IMG/VR virus record: IMGVR_UViG_3300023096_000009
Location: 1 to 43,201 of that record
Direction: 5' to 3' (one strand)
Length of the DNA stretch: 43,201 bases
Source of the DNA: a virus
The notes below the pieces were generated by a model. It saw only the letters and a program-made list of their open reading frames with translations. It was not told where the DNA came from and ran no database searches. Shown one piece after another: positions 5,683-13,328 of this stretch (its first letter is position 1; each line of letters starts with the position of its first letter). Both the position numbers and the translations under genes were made by a program.

Positions 5683-7005
5683 TTAGGGCTTTGTCGCCTC
5701 GAAGATGAGCGCCCAATTCGTCATGGGCCGCAACGTCCCCAATGCATCGGTATAAGCGCCGCCCTCGCTGTCACGGAGGTTTCCACGAGGGCCCAACGAC
5801 CGGCCGCCCCGGTGGGGATCGTCCGGGCGCCCAAACGCATAGCTCAAACGACTGCCACCGGGCGGTTCTTCGTTAAGGACAATGGTCACTTCAGTAGGAG
5901 ACGTCACTGATACCGAGAGGATTGCATTTGGCACCAATGTTCCATCTTTGGTCCAGAGATCGAACCCCATATTGGGTGCCTCACTGATCCAATCCGTATC
6001 CAAAGCGACCGGGGGGACAGGTACGTAGAACGACATTCGAATCCGGGTGCCCGACCAAGTCGCTTCTTTTAGGTCAAGTGCCACAGGGGGCGTCGGTACG
6101 CCGCTTTCCCGCGCATGAACCAACTTGGCGAGTGCCCGACCAAAATACTTTCCGACATGCTGGTACGTCACATTCTTTGCGTGAACATCACCCGCAAAAT
6201 CACCGAGGTACATGGGCAGCACGCAGTAGATTATGTCGCTTGCTAATCCAGCTTCTCGGATCGCAAGGGCAATTTCCGGCCGCTCGGGAGTGCTCGCTCG
6301 ACCACGCGCGAGATATGCGCGATGACTGGCGGGTTGATAGGCAAGAAACGGCGGGACCCAACCATCCTTGGTCAAGGCGGCAGTATCGTTCGATATCGAC
6401 GCAGCGAGTTCCTTCAGCCACTTGGTGTAAGTCTCGCGATCCGTTCCAGCCAGATGGTCGGTTTCACCGTGCGACATCAGCGTCGCCAGATAGCGGTAAT
6501 CTTGACCTTCGGCCCGCGCCAGGCGCGCGCCCGCCTCGGCGTACTGAATGAGCCACCCATAGTTTGCTGACGGTGGCAGCAACACCTTGAGGCGCGCCCC
6601 GGACCGCCCGGCACTGGATCCCAGGATTGAGAAATCGAGCTTATTAGGATCGGCGCCACGCAATTCCGCTAGGGTGAATCGAAAGGTTTCCGCGGCAGCG
6701 GCTATGCCTGTCTCGCCACGCGCACTCTCACGCGTTTCCGCGAGAGGTACAAACCCATCCAGCAGCGGTGCACGCTTGGGCGGGCGCCGGACGCCCTCAC
6801 GAAACATTACGTCGAACTGACTCGGTTGAGTGGTGAGAGCAGGCACGCCCAACGTGCCCAAACTCAAACTTTGCCCATACCCCACGATGTGCCAAATGGG
6901 GCGGCGCGGGCTGTTTTCGTGTTCCGGAGCAGATTCTGCTTCGCTGCCGCATGCCGAGACCACCAGCGCGATGCCGGACACCATTCTCCAGAAAAGCGAG
7001 CGCAC
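5683..7005 (-). CDS. Lipoprotein SGNH/SASA-type carbohydrate esterase-like protein
   Basis: A 440-residue protein with a GTG start directly after the TAG of the upstream gene (TAGGTG), so translationally coupled. It has a lipoprotein signal peptide: MRSLFWR, a hydrophobic core and lipobox VVSAC with Cys19. The enzyme part has the block I motif GYGQSLSLG (Ser46), an MSHGETDH segment like the QGE motif of sialate O-acetylesterase (SASA) enzymes, and a C-terminal DVHAKN segment that can supply the Asp/His pair. The last about 120 residues form a beta-rich domain. Likely removes O-acetyl or similar groups from a cell-envelope or exopolysaccharide glycan; the substrate cannot be told. A lipoprotein is host-directed rather than part of the virion. 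Less GC-rich than the structural genes beside it. Confidence 0.75.
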   Translation of the reverse strand: MRSLFWRMVSGIALVVSACGSEAESAPEHENSPRRPIWHIVGYGQSLSLGTLGVPALTTQPSQFDVMFREGVRRPPKRAPLLDGFVPLAETRESARGETGIAAAAETFRFTLAELRGADPNKLDFSILGSSAGRSGARLKVLLPPSANYGWLIQYAEAGARLARAEGQDYRYLATLMSHGETDHLAGTDRETYTKWLKELAASISNDTAALTKDGWVPPFLAYQPASHRAYLARGRASTPERPEIALAIREAGLASDIIYCVLPMYLGDFAGDVHAKNVTYQHVGKYFGRALAKLVHARESGVPTPPVALDLKEATWSGTRIRMSFYVPVPPVALDTDWISEAPNMGFDLWTKDGTLVPNAILSVSVTSPTEVTIVLNEEPPGGSRLSYAFGRPDDPHRGGRSLGPRGNLRDSEGGAYTDALGTLRPMTNWALIFEATKP

Positions 7006-8097
7006 CTAAGGGGTCACCACCGGCGAGGAAGCATCGGGCGAGCCCACCTTCTTTCGGTGCATTTTGCGTTCATTTATCCTCGCCGCCCTTCGTAAAGCTC
7101 GACGCCTCTGACCCGTCGCTTTGCGCCGGGCCTGCCGCGCCTCTTCGTCCTCGCCGAAGGTGCCTGCGACGGCACCATGCCCAGACTCACCAATCTTTTT
7201 ATCCAAGCGCTGCGCTTTGCGAAAGGACATTTCGAGCTTCTCCTGCGGCAAATCGGATGTGCAGAAAAAGTGTTCGAATATCTTCATATTGAATGCAAGC
7301 ACATGTGCATAAACATGCCGCCGGTCCGCATTCCACTGATGATTGAAGGCATGCATGACGATGTCGTAGCTTGGGAAATAAAAGAGGCGATCATCATTTG
7401 GCGATGCCTCCTGATAGAATTCATCAACTGCCGATCTGATCGTCGCCTTTGAGACGGCATTCGCTGCAATTGCGGTAACCGGCCGGAAAGTGGCCGCAAG
7501 AGGAATCGGCGAAACGGTGAAAACCACCGTTGCATTCGGCCTATATGTTCGGATCAAGCTGTGTATAGCTCTGATATTCGCAAGCGTCTCAGCATGTGTC
7601 GCCACGCGAAATTTGTGTCGAGAAGCGTCGTATTTTTCTTTGGGTATAGCGCGCCAGAACACTTCCCCAGTGGGCTCGTCGTACCAAATCTCGCTCAAGC
7701 CAAGCGTAATAATGAAAACTTCCGCTTCGTTAAAAAGTCTCAGCGTGTCGGCGTGAGCTGACTCCGTATAGCCAAACTCTTCAGCCTCATAGCCATGCCA
7801 TAGATCTTGCGACGGAGTCTTGTTGAGCCACGCCCACTCAAACTGCTGGCGAATGGCATGAGTATGCACCATGCCATCGCCCATGCGGGTAACGTAGGCC
7901 TTGTTATCCTTACGAGTAAGAACGTTGAAGCCCCGTTTATGAAGATACTTACTAATATTACCGGCGAAGCAGGACCCAAACGCAACAATTGGAGCGCTTT
8001 TTGAGATGTATGGCTCCTTAGGCATCCACCCACGCGTCAAATACTGCGCGAGTGCGAACGATTTATCCAACGAGCTGTCATTTGGATAAATGTTCAT
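7006..8097 (-). CDS. GSCFA-domain protein (SGNH-hydrolase relative)
   Basis: A protein of about 363 residues (403 if begun at 8217, 387 from 8169). It has the family signature AFGSCFAGNISKYL (about residues 39-52 from the 8097 start), then HTHAIRQQFEWAW, an ITLGLSEIWYD block and VVFTVSPIPLAATF, all typical of the GSCFA family related to PC-esterase/SGNH enzymes. The C-terminal about 70 residues are strongly basic (RRKATGQRRRALRRAARINE) and look like an added tail. The start at 8097 follows a GGGGGG stretch and fits the conserved region. It precedes the lipoprotein esterase with no gap, so both probably act on the same glycan. Composition is noticeably more AT-rich than the tail genes. Confidence 0.8.
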   Translation of the reverse strand: MNIYPNDSSLDKSFALAQYLTRGWMPKEPYISKSAPIVAFGSCFAGNISKYLHKRGFNVLTRKDNKAYVTRMGDGMVHTHAIRQQFEWAWLNKTPSQDLWHGYEAEEFGYTESAHADTLRLFNEAEVFIITLGLSEIWYDEPTGEVFWRAIPKEKYDASRHKFRVATHAETLANIRAIHSLIRTYRPNATVVFTVSPIPLAATFRPVTAIAANAVSKATIRSAVDEFYQEASPNDDRLFYFPSYDIVMHAFNHQWNADRRHVYAHVLAFNMKIFEHFFCTSDLPQEKLEMSFRKAQRLDKKIGESGHGAVAGTFGEDEEARQARRKATGQRRRALRRAARINERKMHRKKVGSPDASSPVVTP

Positions 8098-8397
8098 GGT
8101 TGCCCCCCGGAAGAAGGAACCACTTACCCTTTTAACGACGCCATCGTGGGTAATATCAGTGCCTGCCATCTGGCCCCCCACCGGTAAATGCGGAATGATC
8201 GAGGCTAGACAGCACATCCCTCTAGGTCAAGGAGAGTCCTAGATGATGCTATTCATTTAATGGTTGGTGGTATCGGAGGAAATACTCCTAGAAGCCCCGT
8301 CCGTTCATCAAGGCCTTTAGGTCAATGTGGGGATCCAAATGGCCTTCGAAGCCCTCAGCCGTTGGTGAGCTTTCGTGGCACTAGCGCCGTATTCTGG
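8098..8397. other. Intergenic stretch upstream of the GSCFA gene
   Basis: About 300 bp that is non-coding if the 8097 start is right; otherwise the part up to 8217 is the 5' end of that gene. The rest (8218-8397) is AT-richer than the surroundings and holds no convincing gene, and I found no clear terminator. It may carry a promoter for the two-enzyme unit. Confidence 0.4.
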
Positions 8398-8787
8398 CTA
8401 GCGAACAAGTCGAAGCGGCACGCGTAATGGACGATCCGGGATACTCTCGTTGATGGTTTCCGGCAAACCCTCCCAGGCAGCCAGTTCATCCATCGCGGAC
8501 GATTCGATCATCGCGAGCGCACTGGCTAAAGCGCGGCGGGCGACCTCACGTCCAGCAATATTCGGGGGGAAACATGATCCGTCCCCATAATCTATAAAAA
8601 TTTCTTGATCAGCAGAGCGAACCAGAACCACTATTGGTATTTCTTCTATTTTCTCCACTGCTTTTGCGAGCCGCTTTGCGGTAATAGCACGCCGCCTTTT
8701 ATCCTTTCTCTCAGCAATACGATTTGCTTTCCGCAGCGCTCGTTTTTCAGCCGCACGCGTTGTCTTTCCGCCTTCAATTAGCTCCAC
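8398..8787 (-). CDS. Basic helical protein downstream of the tail fibre, unknown
   Basis: A 129-residue protein with a GTG start preceded by AGGAG. The first 45 residues are very rich in Lys and Arg with coiled-coil-like character (AAEKRALRKANRIAERKDKR), then a small alpha/beta region with VVLVRSADQEIFIDYGDG, and an acidic helix. It directly follows the receptor-binding protein gene, the usual place for fibre chaperones or assembly factors, but no such domain is seen. Function unknown. Confidence 0.6.
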   Translation of the reverse strand: MELIEGGKTTRAAEKRALRKANRIAERKDKRRRAITAKRLAKAVEKIEEIPIVVLVRSADQEIFIDYGDGSCFPPNIAGREVARRALASALAMIESSAMDELAAWEGLPETINESIPDRPLRVPLRLVR

Positions 8788-8899
8788 GGACGACTCCTGT
8801 TACGGCCATATACGGGCGGCTTCTGTTGCGCGCGAGAAACCTTGCATACGCGAATAAGATTTGTCGAGACACCAAAGCAGCGTTTCGTGTGCTTACCGA

Positions 8900-11800
8900 C
8901 TACGCCTTAATCACCCGCAGGCTCGTGCAGTGCCGGCCCGTGATGGCAGTTTGGCCAGTGCCAAAGCGGATGCCGGCAAAGCCCGCCGAGGCGATGGCCG
9001 CATCGGTCACCGCAATGACGGTCACGCCATTGACCTGCACACTGATCGCCGTGCCCTTCATCGTCAGGCGTACCGTCCGCGAGCCAGCCGACCAGTCGTC
9101 GGGCGAGTTGGCGAGCAGCGTCTGCGCCCCGGCGACGGCTTTATACAGATCCCAGCCGGAGCCGTGCCGGTAGCGGGCAAAGTACAGCGTCTGTTCGGTC
9201 CCGCTAGCTCGCCCGATGACGCCGCAGTCATCGGTCAGCGCGCCGACGAAATCGAACACGCCTTCCACCGCATAGTCGCTACCGGGCGGCGGCGTCAGGT
9301 TGCGATAAACCGAGCTCGACGTTTGCGACCGAACCCGATTGTTCAACACCACTGGCGAAACAGCGGCAGTGAACCCGCTCTGGAGCGCATAGCCCAACCC
9401 AATATCGGGGAGGTGCGCCAGTAGGAGGGCGCCATTCGCTGCCGTGAAGGTGTCCAGCAGCAGCGCAGAGAAGGTCCCCAGCGTGAAGCCGGACAGATGT
9501 ACACCTCCTGTCGAGGACCCTGCCACGCCGAAACGCACGCCGCCGAAGCCGGGCTTGGTGACTTCAGTATCGGTGACGGCGATGCGGGTCGCCCCATCGA
9601 CCTGCACGGATATCGCCGAACCGATCATGGTCAGGGAGAGTTTCCGCACCGTGCCTGCCAAGAAGGCGTCAGCCGAGGACGAACCCAGCAGGGTGGTGAC
9701 GCCGGCAACGGTCTTGCTCAACTCGAAGGCAGCGCCGGCGCGGCTGTAATGCGCCCAATAGAAGGTGTTCAGCCGGGGGCTGGCACGGCCGATCACGCCG
9801 ACATCGGCGGCACTGGTGTCGAGGCACACCATCTCGATCTCGACCGAATAGTCGGCCGAGGCCGGGGCGGTCAGATTTCGATAGACCGCATTCGTGGCCG
9901 GCCCGAACAGGCGGCCATTGGCGAACTGGGCATCGAGCGTCGGCGCGTAACCGGTCTGGCGTTCCCACCCGAGCCCGACGTCCGGCATCCGTGAGACGAG
10001 CGCGGCACCATCGGCACCATCGAGGAAGTCGACGACGGTCGCCGCCACGTCGGGATCGGGGCGCTTGGTCGCCGCCAGGACGGCCGTCGCGATAATCTGG
10101 TGACCAGCATCGTTCGGATGAATCTTGTCGGCGCCTATGATCGTTTGCCCCGCCAGCACCGCCGCCTTCATCGGCGTGTAGCTGTCGGCCCAATACACCC
10201 CGAATTCATCGGCAACCTGCTTGGACGCAGCGACATAAGCTTCGAAGCCGGCGCGCGACTGGCCATAGAAGCCCGCCGTTCCCGCCGTCGCCAGCCCATC
10301 GTCGATCATGTAGTGCGGCGTGACCACCACGATGCGGTTGCGCGGATAGCCCTCGGCGAGAATGCCCCCGAGAACCTCCCGGTAGTCGTTTATGTAGGCA
10401 GAGACGTTGAACCTGTCCGGGTTGGCGACATAGCGGGCATCATTGAAGCCGTAGGCGCTTATGACCAACTCGGCGGCGTTCGCCCCCATCACCGCCGTGG
10501 TGTAGCGGTCACGCCCATTGCTGGCGCGGGGTGAGCCGGACGAATCCGGGCTGTTCTGCAGCACCGTGCCCGAACTGCCCTGATTGTTCGGCACACCAGC
10601 GCTCAGCGCGGCAGCAACCAGATCGATGAACTGCTTGGCGTCAACCGTCGCTCCTTGGCCGCGCATGATGCTGTCGCCGAAGCCGACGAGGTTGACGACC
10701 GTCGCCGGCATCGGTGCCATCACGCGCGCCGTCGCCGTTACCCGGCGGGTTCCAGCCACCTCGGTGACCGAGATCACTGCCGTGATAGTCTTGCCGACAT
10801 CGCCCGAGGCGACGACATAGGTGGGCCCTGTTGCGCCGGCGATCGGCACGCCGTTCTGCATCCACTGCCACACATAGGCGACGGACACCGGCCACAGCCC
10901 CAGATCGATCGTGAGCGCCTGCGCCAGCACGACCTGGCCGAGGATGACCGGCCGTATGAGCGGCCTTAGGTCGTTCACCGCGTAGAGATCGGCCTTGCGA
11001 GCGACCGATTGCGTGAGCGCGCTGAGGGCGGCAGCGCCGCCCAGCTGCGCGCCCAGCAGCGCCACGAGGCTGGAATAGCTGATGCTCCGCAGCAGGCCAT
11101 CCGAGGTGCGCCGCACGGCGACCTGATCGGTATCCACCAGCGACGTGACGGGCGCCGCGCCAGCAATGGAGCTTGGCACGTCGACATTCTCGATGTCGCC
11201 GATGCGCGCCCACCCGATGGGATCGAAATTCCAGGCAAACTGCCCGCGATCGGAAACGGTCAGACCCGTCACCGGGTCCGTGTGCTCGCCGGCGTCGGCA
11301 AAGCTGCGCGCGGGCTGGCCGGCATAGCTGCCGGTGATCGCGGCAAGGCCGGCCCATGAGCCTTGGTCGATCGGCTCGGCCGCCGGCCCGGTCGGGCCTT
11401 CTGGTCCGGCAGCGCCCTCGGAAGCCCAGAAGTCGATCGACGCGATATCGACCGAGCCATCCTCGCCATAGGTCCGCGTCATGGCGCGGGCGTACCGCGC
11501 GTTCGCCGGGATCACATAATCGGCCGCCTGGTCGATCGAGAACGTTGCCTGGGTGATGTGCAGGCCCGACGCCACGGTGATAACGCCCTCGTACACGATC
11601 AGCGTCGAGATGGTCGCCATATTGGCGTCCAGCCAGCGGATGGCGCACTGGATGGCATGGCCGACCGGGTCGGCTGGCGTGACGGTGCGACGAGCGGTCC
11701 AGCGGCAGGAATACAGCAACCCCGGCTCGATCGCGTCGTTCTGCCGGCGGGCAATGATGCCCACGCCGACGATGCGACGGACCATGCCATCGGCACCGAC

Positions 11801-12052
11801 CACTGACGTGCCGATCGTGAGCGGCGCCAGCGCCTCGGCACGGCCGCTGATCGACGAGGTGAAGGCCTCGGGATTGTCACCAGGCCGCGCCGTGGCTGAT
11901 CGATTGATGCCGGCCCGGAGCAGCAGCTTGGCCGCTTCGAGCGACGTCAAGGAGGCCTTGCTGTCGACCTCGTTGGCCTTAGAAATTGCGGAGTTGGTCT
12001 TGGTTCGGATCACAGCTGCGCCGTCGCCCGATCCGATGGGATCAATCGCCAT
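8900..12052 (-). CDS. Receptor-binding tail protein with an SGNH hydrolase and two lectin-like domains
   Basis: A 1050-residue virion protein. Residues 1-380: tail-attachment part with a short collagen-like GPEGPTGPA stretch at about 216-224. About 385-450: Ig-like domain (WQWMQNGVPIAGATGPTY). About 452-670: SGNH/GDSL hydrolase with GFGDSIMRG (Ser461), GFND (N537, D538) and DKIHP (D642, H645), so all catalytic blocks are present. About 676-1050: two tandem concanavalin/LamG-like beta domains that share PDVGLG/PDIGLG, SVYRNLT-type and AISVQV-motif blocks. Likely binds the host surface and deacylates a glycan. It ends the tail module, just before two further SGNH-type genes. Confidence 0.85.
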   Translation of the reverse strand: MAIDPIGSGDGAAVIRTKTNSAISKANEVDSKASLTSLEAAKLLLRAGINRSATARPGDNPEAFTSSISGRAEALAPLTIGTSVVGADGMVRRIVGVGIIARRQNDAIEPGLLYSCRWTARRTVTPADPVGHAIQCAIRWLDANMATISTLIVYEGVITVASGLHITQATFSIDQAADYVIPANARYARAMTRTYGEDGSVDIASIDFWASEGAAGPEGPTGPAAEPIDQGSWAGLAAITGSYAGQPARSFADAGEHTDPVTGLTVSDRGQFAWNFDPIGWARIGDIENVDVPSSIAGAAPVTSLVDTDQVAVRRTSDGLLRSISYSSLVALLGAQLGGAAALSALTQSVARKADLYAVNDLRPLIRPVILGQVVLAQALTIDLGLWPVSVAYVWQWMQNGVPIAGATGPTYVVASGDVGKTITAVISVTEVAGTRRVTATARVMAPMPATVVNLVGFGDSIMRGQGATVDAKQFIDLVAAALSAGVPNNQGSSGTVLQNSPDSSGSPRASNGRDRYTTAVMGANAAELVISAYGFNDARYVANPDRFNVSAYINDYREVLGGILAEGYPRNRIVVVTPHYMIDDGLATAGTAGFYGQSRAGFEAYVAASKQVADEFGVYWADSYTPMKAAVLAGQTIIGADKIHPNDAGHQIIATAVLAATKRPDPDVAATVVDFLDGADGAALVSRMPDVGLGWERQTGYAPTLDAQFANGRLFGPATNAVYRNLTAPASADYSVEIEMVCLDTSAADVGVIGRASPRLNTFYWAHYSRAGAAFELSKTVAGVTTLLGSSSADAFLAGTVRKLSLTMIGSAISVQVDGATRIAVTDTEVTKPGFGGVRFGVAGSSTGGVHLSGFTLGTFSALLLDTFTAANGALLLAHLPDIGLGYALQSGFTAAVSPVVLNNRVRSQTSSSVYRNLTPPPGSDYAVEGVFDFVGALTDDCGVIGRASGTEQTLYFARYRHGSGWDLYKAVAGAQTLLANSPDDWSAGSRTVRLTMKGTAISVQVNGVTVIAVTDAAIASAGFAGIRFGTGQTAITGRHCTSLRVIKA

Positions 12053-12228
12053 GTCGCTCTCACATTTTCAGGAGGTAAGGCAGCGACCTGGCATGCTGAG
12101 CTGCCGATGCCGCAGGGAAAGACTGGATGAAATGTCTATGTTAAAGGCCTGTCAGAGTGCCCGCGCAGGAGAGCATTACCCGTGTCTGCCGCACCTCGAA
12201 GAAGCCGATCTTATGAAGGAATAGGTCA

Positions 12229-12690
12229 ATGGCTATTCAAGTGACAGCGATCAAAAGCGCTCAGTTCCGCGAGGAAGACGCTTCGCTATTCATGACGTTG
12301 GCGGACGATGCCGGGGATGAATGCACCCTTGAACTGTCCGGGTCATTGATCGTCGTGCTTGCCGGGTTCGCGGGGATGGCGACACAGGCACTTGCAAGCG
12401 AAGCCACCTCCGCCAGAGCGACGGGTTTTCGGCACGTGAACAAAATGGCGGCAGATGCGGACGGCGCTTCGGTCAGCATCCAAATCACCGACGCTCATGA
12501 AGAAGTCCACGAATTCGGATTGAATGAGCGTATCGCCAGTACTCTCCACCAGGGCCTCCGGAAATCGCTCGAAGTGCTACGCAGAAAAATGACAGAGAGC
12601 GACGTCGAATTCGACGGTCCACTCGCCAAACTGTTGGAGATGCGCAAGCGGGGACAACGGTCATCGCCCTTCCCCGCTCCCCGTTCATAG
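12229..12690 (+). CDS. Plus-strand accessory gene inside the late operon, unknown
   Basis: A 153-residue protein (MAIQVTAIKSAQFREEDASL...) on the opposite strand to all tail genes around it. It has a ribosome site AAGGAATAGG before the ATG, an acidic beta-rich N-terminus, a hydrophobic alanine-rich helix (SLIVVLAGFAGMATQALA), and a charged helical C-terminal part (LHQGLRKSLEVLRRKM). It ends by overlapping the convergent tail gene by 6 bp. The inverse orientation, presumably own promoter and no structural hallmark fit a moron, expressed in the lysogen. No domain recognised. Confidence 0.65.
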   Translation: MAIQVTAIKSAQFREEDASLFMTLADDAGDECTLELSGSLIVVLAGFAGMATQALASEATSARATGFRHVNKMAADADGASVSIQITDAHEEVHEFGLNERIASTLHQGLRKSLEVLRRKMTESDVEFDGPLAKLLEMRKRGQRSSPFPAPRS

Positions 12691-13326
12691 TGCTTCGATG
12701 AAGCTGATGGTCGGGTCGGCGAACCGGCCGAGGTCAAGGTCGAGATCGCCGGTGTTCATGTCCGCCGGTACGCACAGGCAGACGATATCCTTAAAGCGAA
12801 GCTGGGCAGTGACGGCCAGAGATGCCCGCAGTGGCGGCATGATATCCACCTCATAGGTGGCGACGTCCTGCGCAACGGCATCGGTGGTCGGCAGACCGGC
12901 TTCCGCTGCCTGGTAAAAACCGGTCGTGCTTACGATCCGGTTGATGCGGTACATCTGCGAACCGCGATTGAAATAATGCCCGGCCTTAAGGATCAGCGCA
13001 GTCTCGAACGTCAGTCGAGTGGCGCGGCGAGCGGCGGCAACGGTCAGCGATGCCGTACTGGTGACGTCGATGCCCTGCGGCGCCTCGCCCCCGCACACCT
13101 TCACGTCGATGTCCTCACCCGAGCGCAGCCGGTCCAGCATCGAATTCCAGTCGCGAACCTGCTGCGGCGTGCGGATCGGCACCGTGTAGGAGATGCGCCA
13201 GAACCCAGCGTCGCTCATTACCCGCTGCTCGCGCCCGGTGCTGGTACGCCCTCCGCTCTTGGTGAAGCTCGAAAGGGTCACCGCAGCATTGCGCGGCACC
13301 AGCGAGGTTGGCCACGTGACTGTCAT
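12685..13326 (-). CDS. Tail-tip associated protein
   Basis: A 213-residue protein, MTVTWPTSLVPRNAAVTLSS..., with a beta-rich layout and repeated phrases typical of phage tail-base proteins (FWRISYTVPIRTPQQVRDWN; FETALILKAGHYF). It starts 2 bases after the stop of the tail-tip protein and precedes the receptor-binding protein gene. Probably links tip and fibre; the family is not named. Confidence 0.65.
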   Translation of the reverse strand: MTVTWPTSLVPRNAAVTLSSFTKSGGRTSTGREQRVMSDAGFWRISYTVPIRTPQQVRDWNSMLDRLRSGEDIDVKVCGGEAPQGIDVTSTASLTVAAARRATRLTFETALILKAGHYFNRGSQMYRINRIVSTTGFYQAAEAGLPTTDAVAQDVATYEVDIMPPLRASLAVTAQLRFKDIVCLCVPADMNTGDLDLDLGRFADPTISFIEAL

Positions 13327-13328
13327 GG

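Noticed and set aside
9343-9597. Minus-strand frame inside the tail fibre gene
   Set aside because: A shadow of the fibre gene in another frame, with no start signal or domain.
12132-12224. 30-residue plus-strand frame before the moron
   Set aside because: An ATG with a weak ribosome site ends 4 bases before the next start; too short and with no supporting signal.
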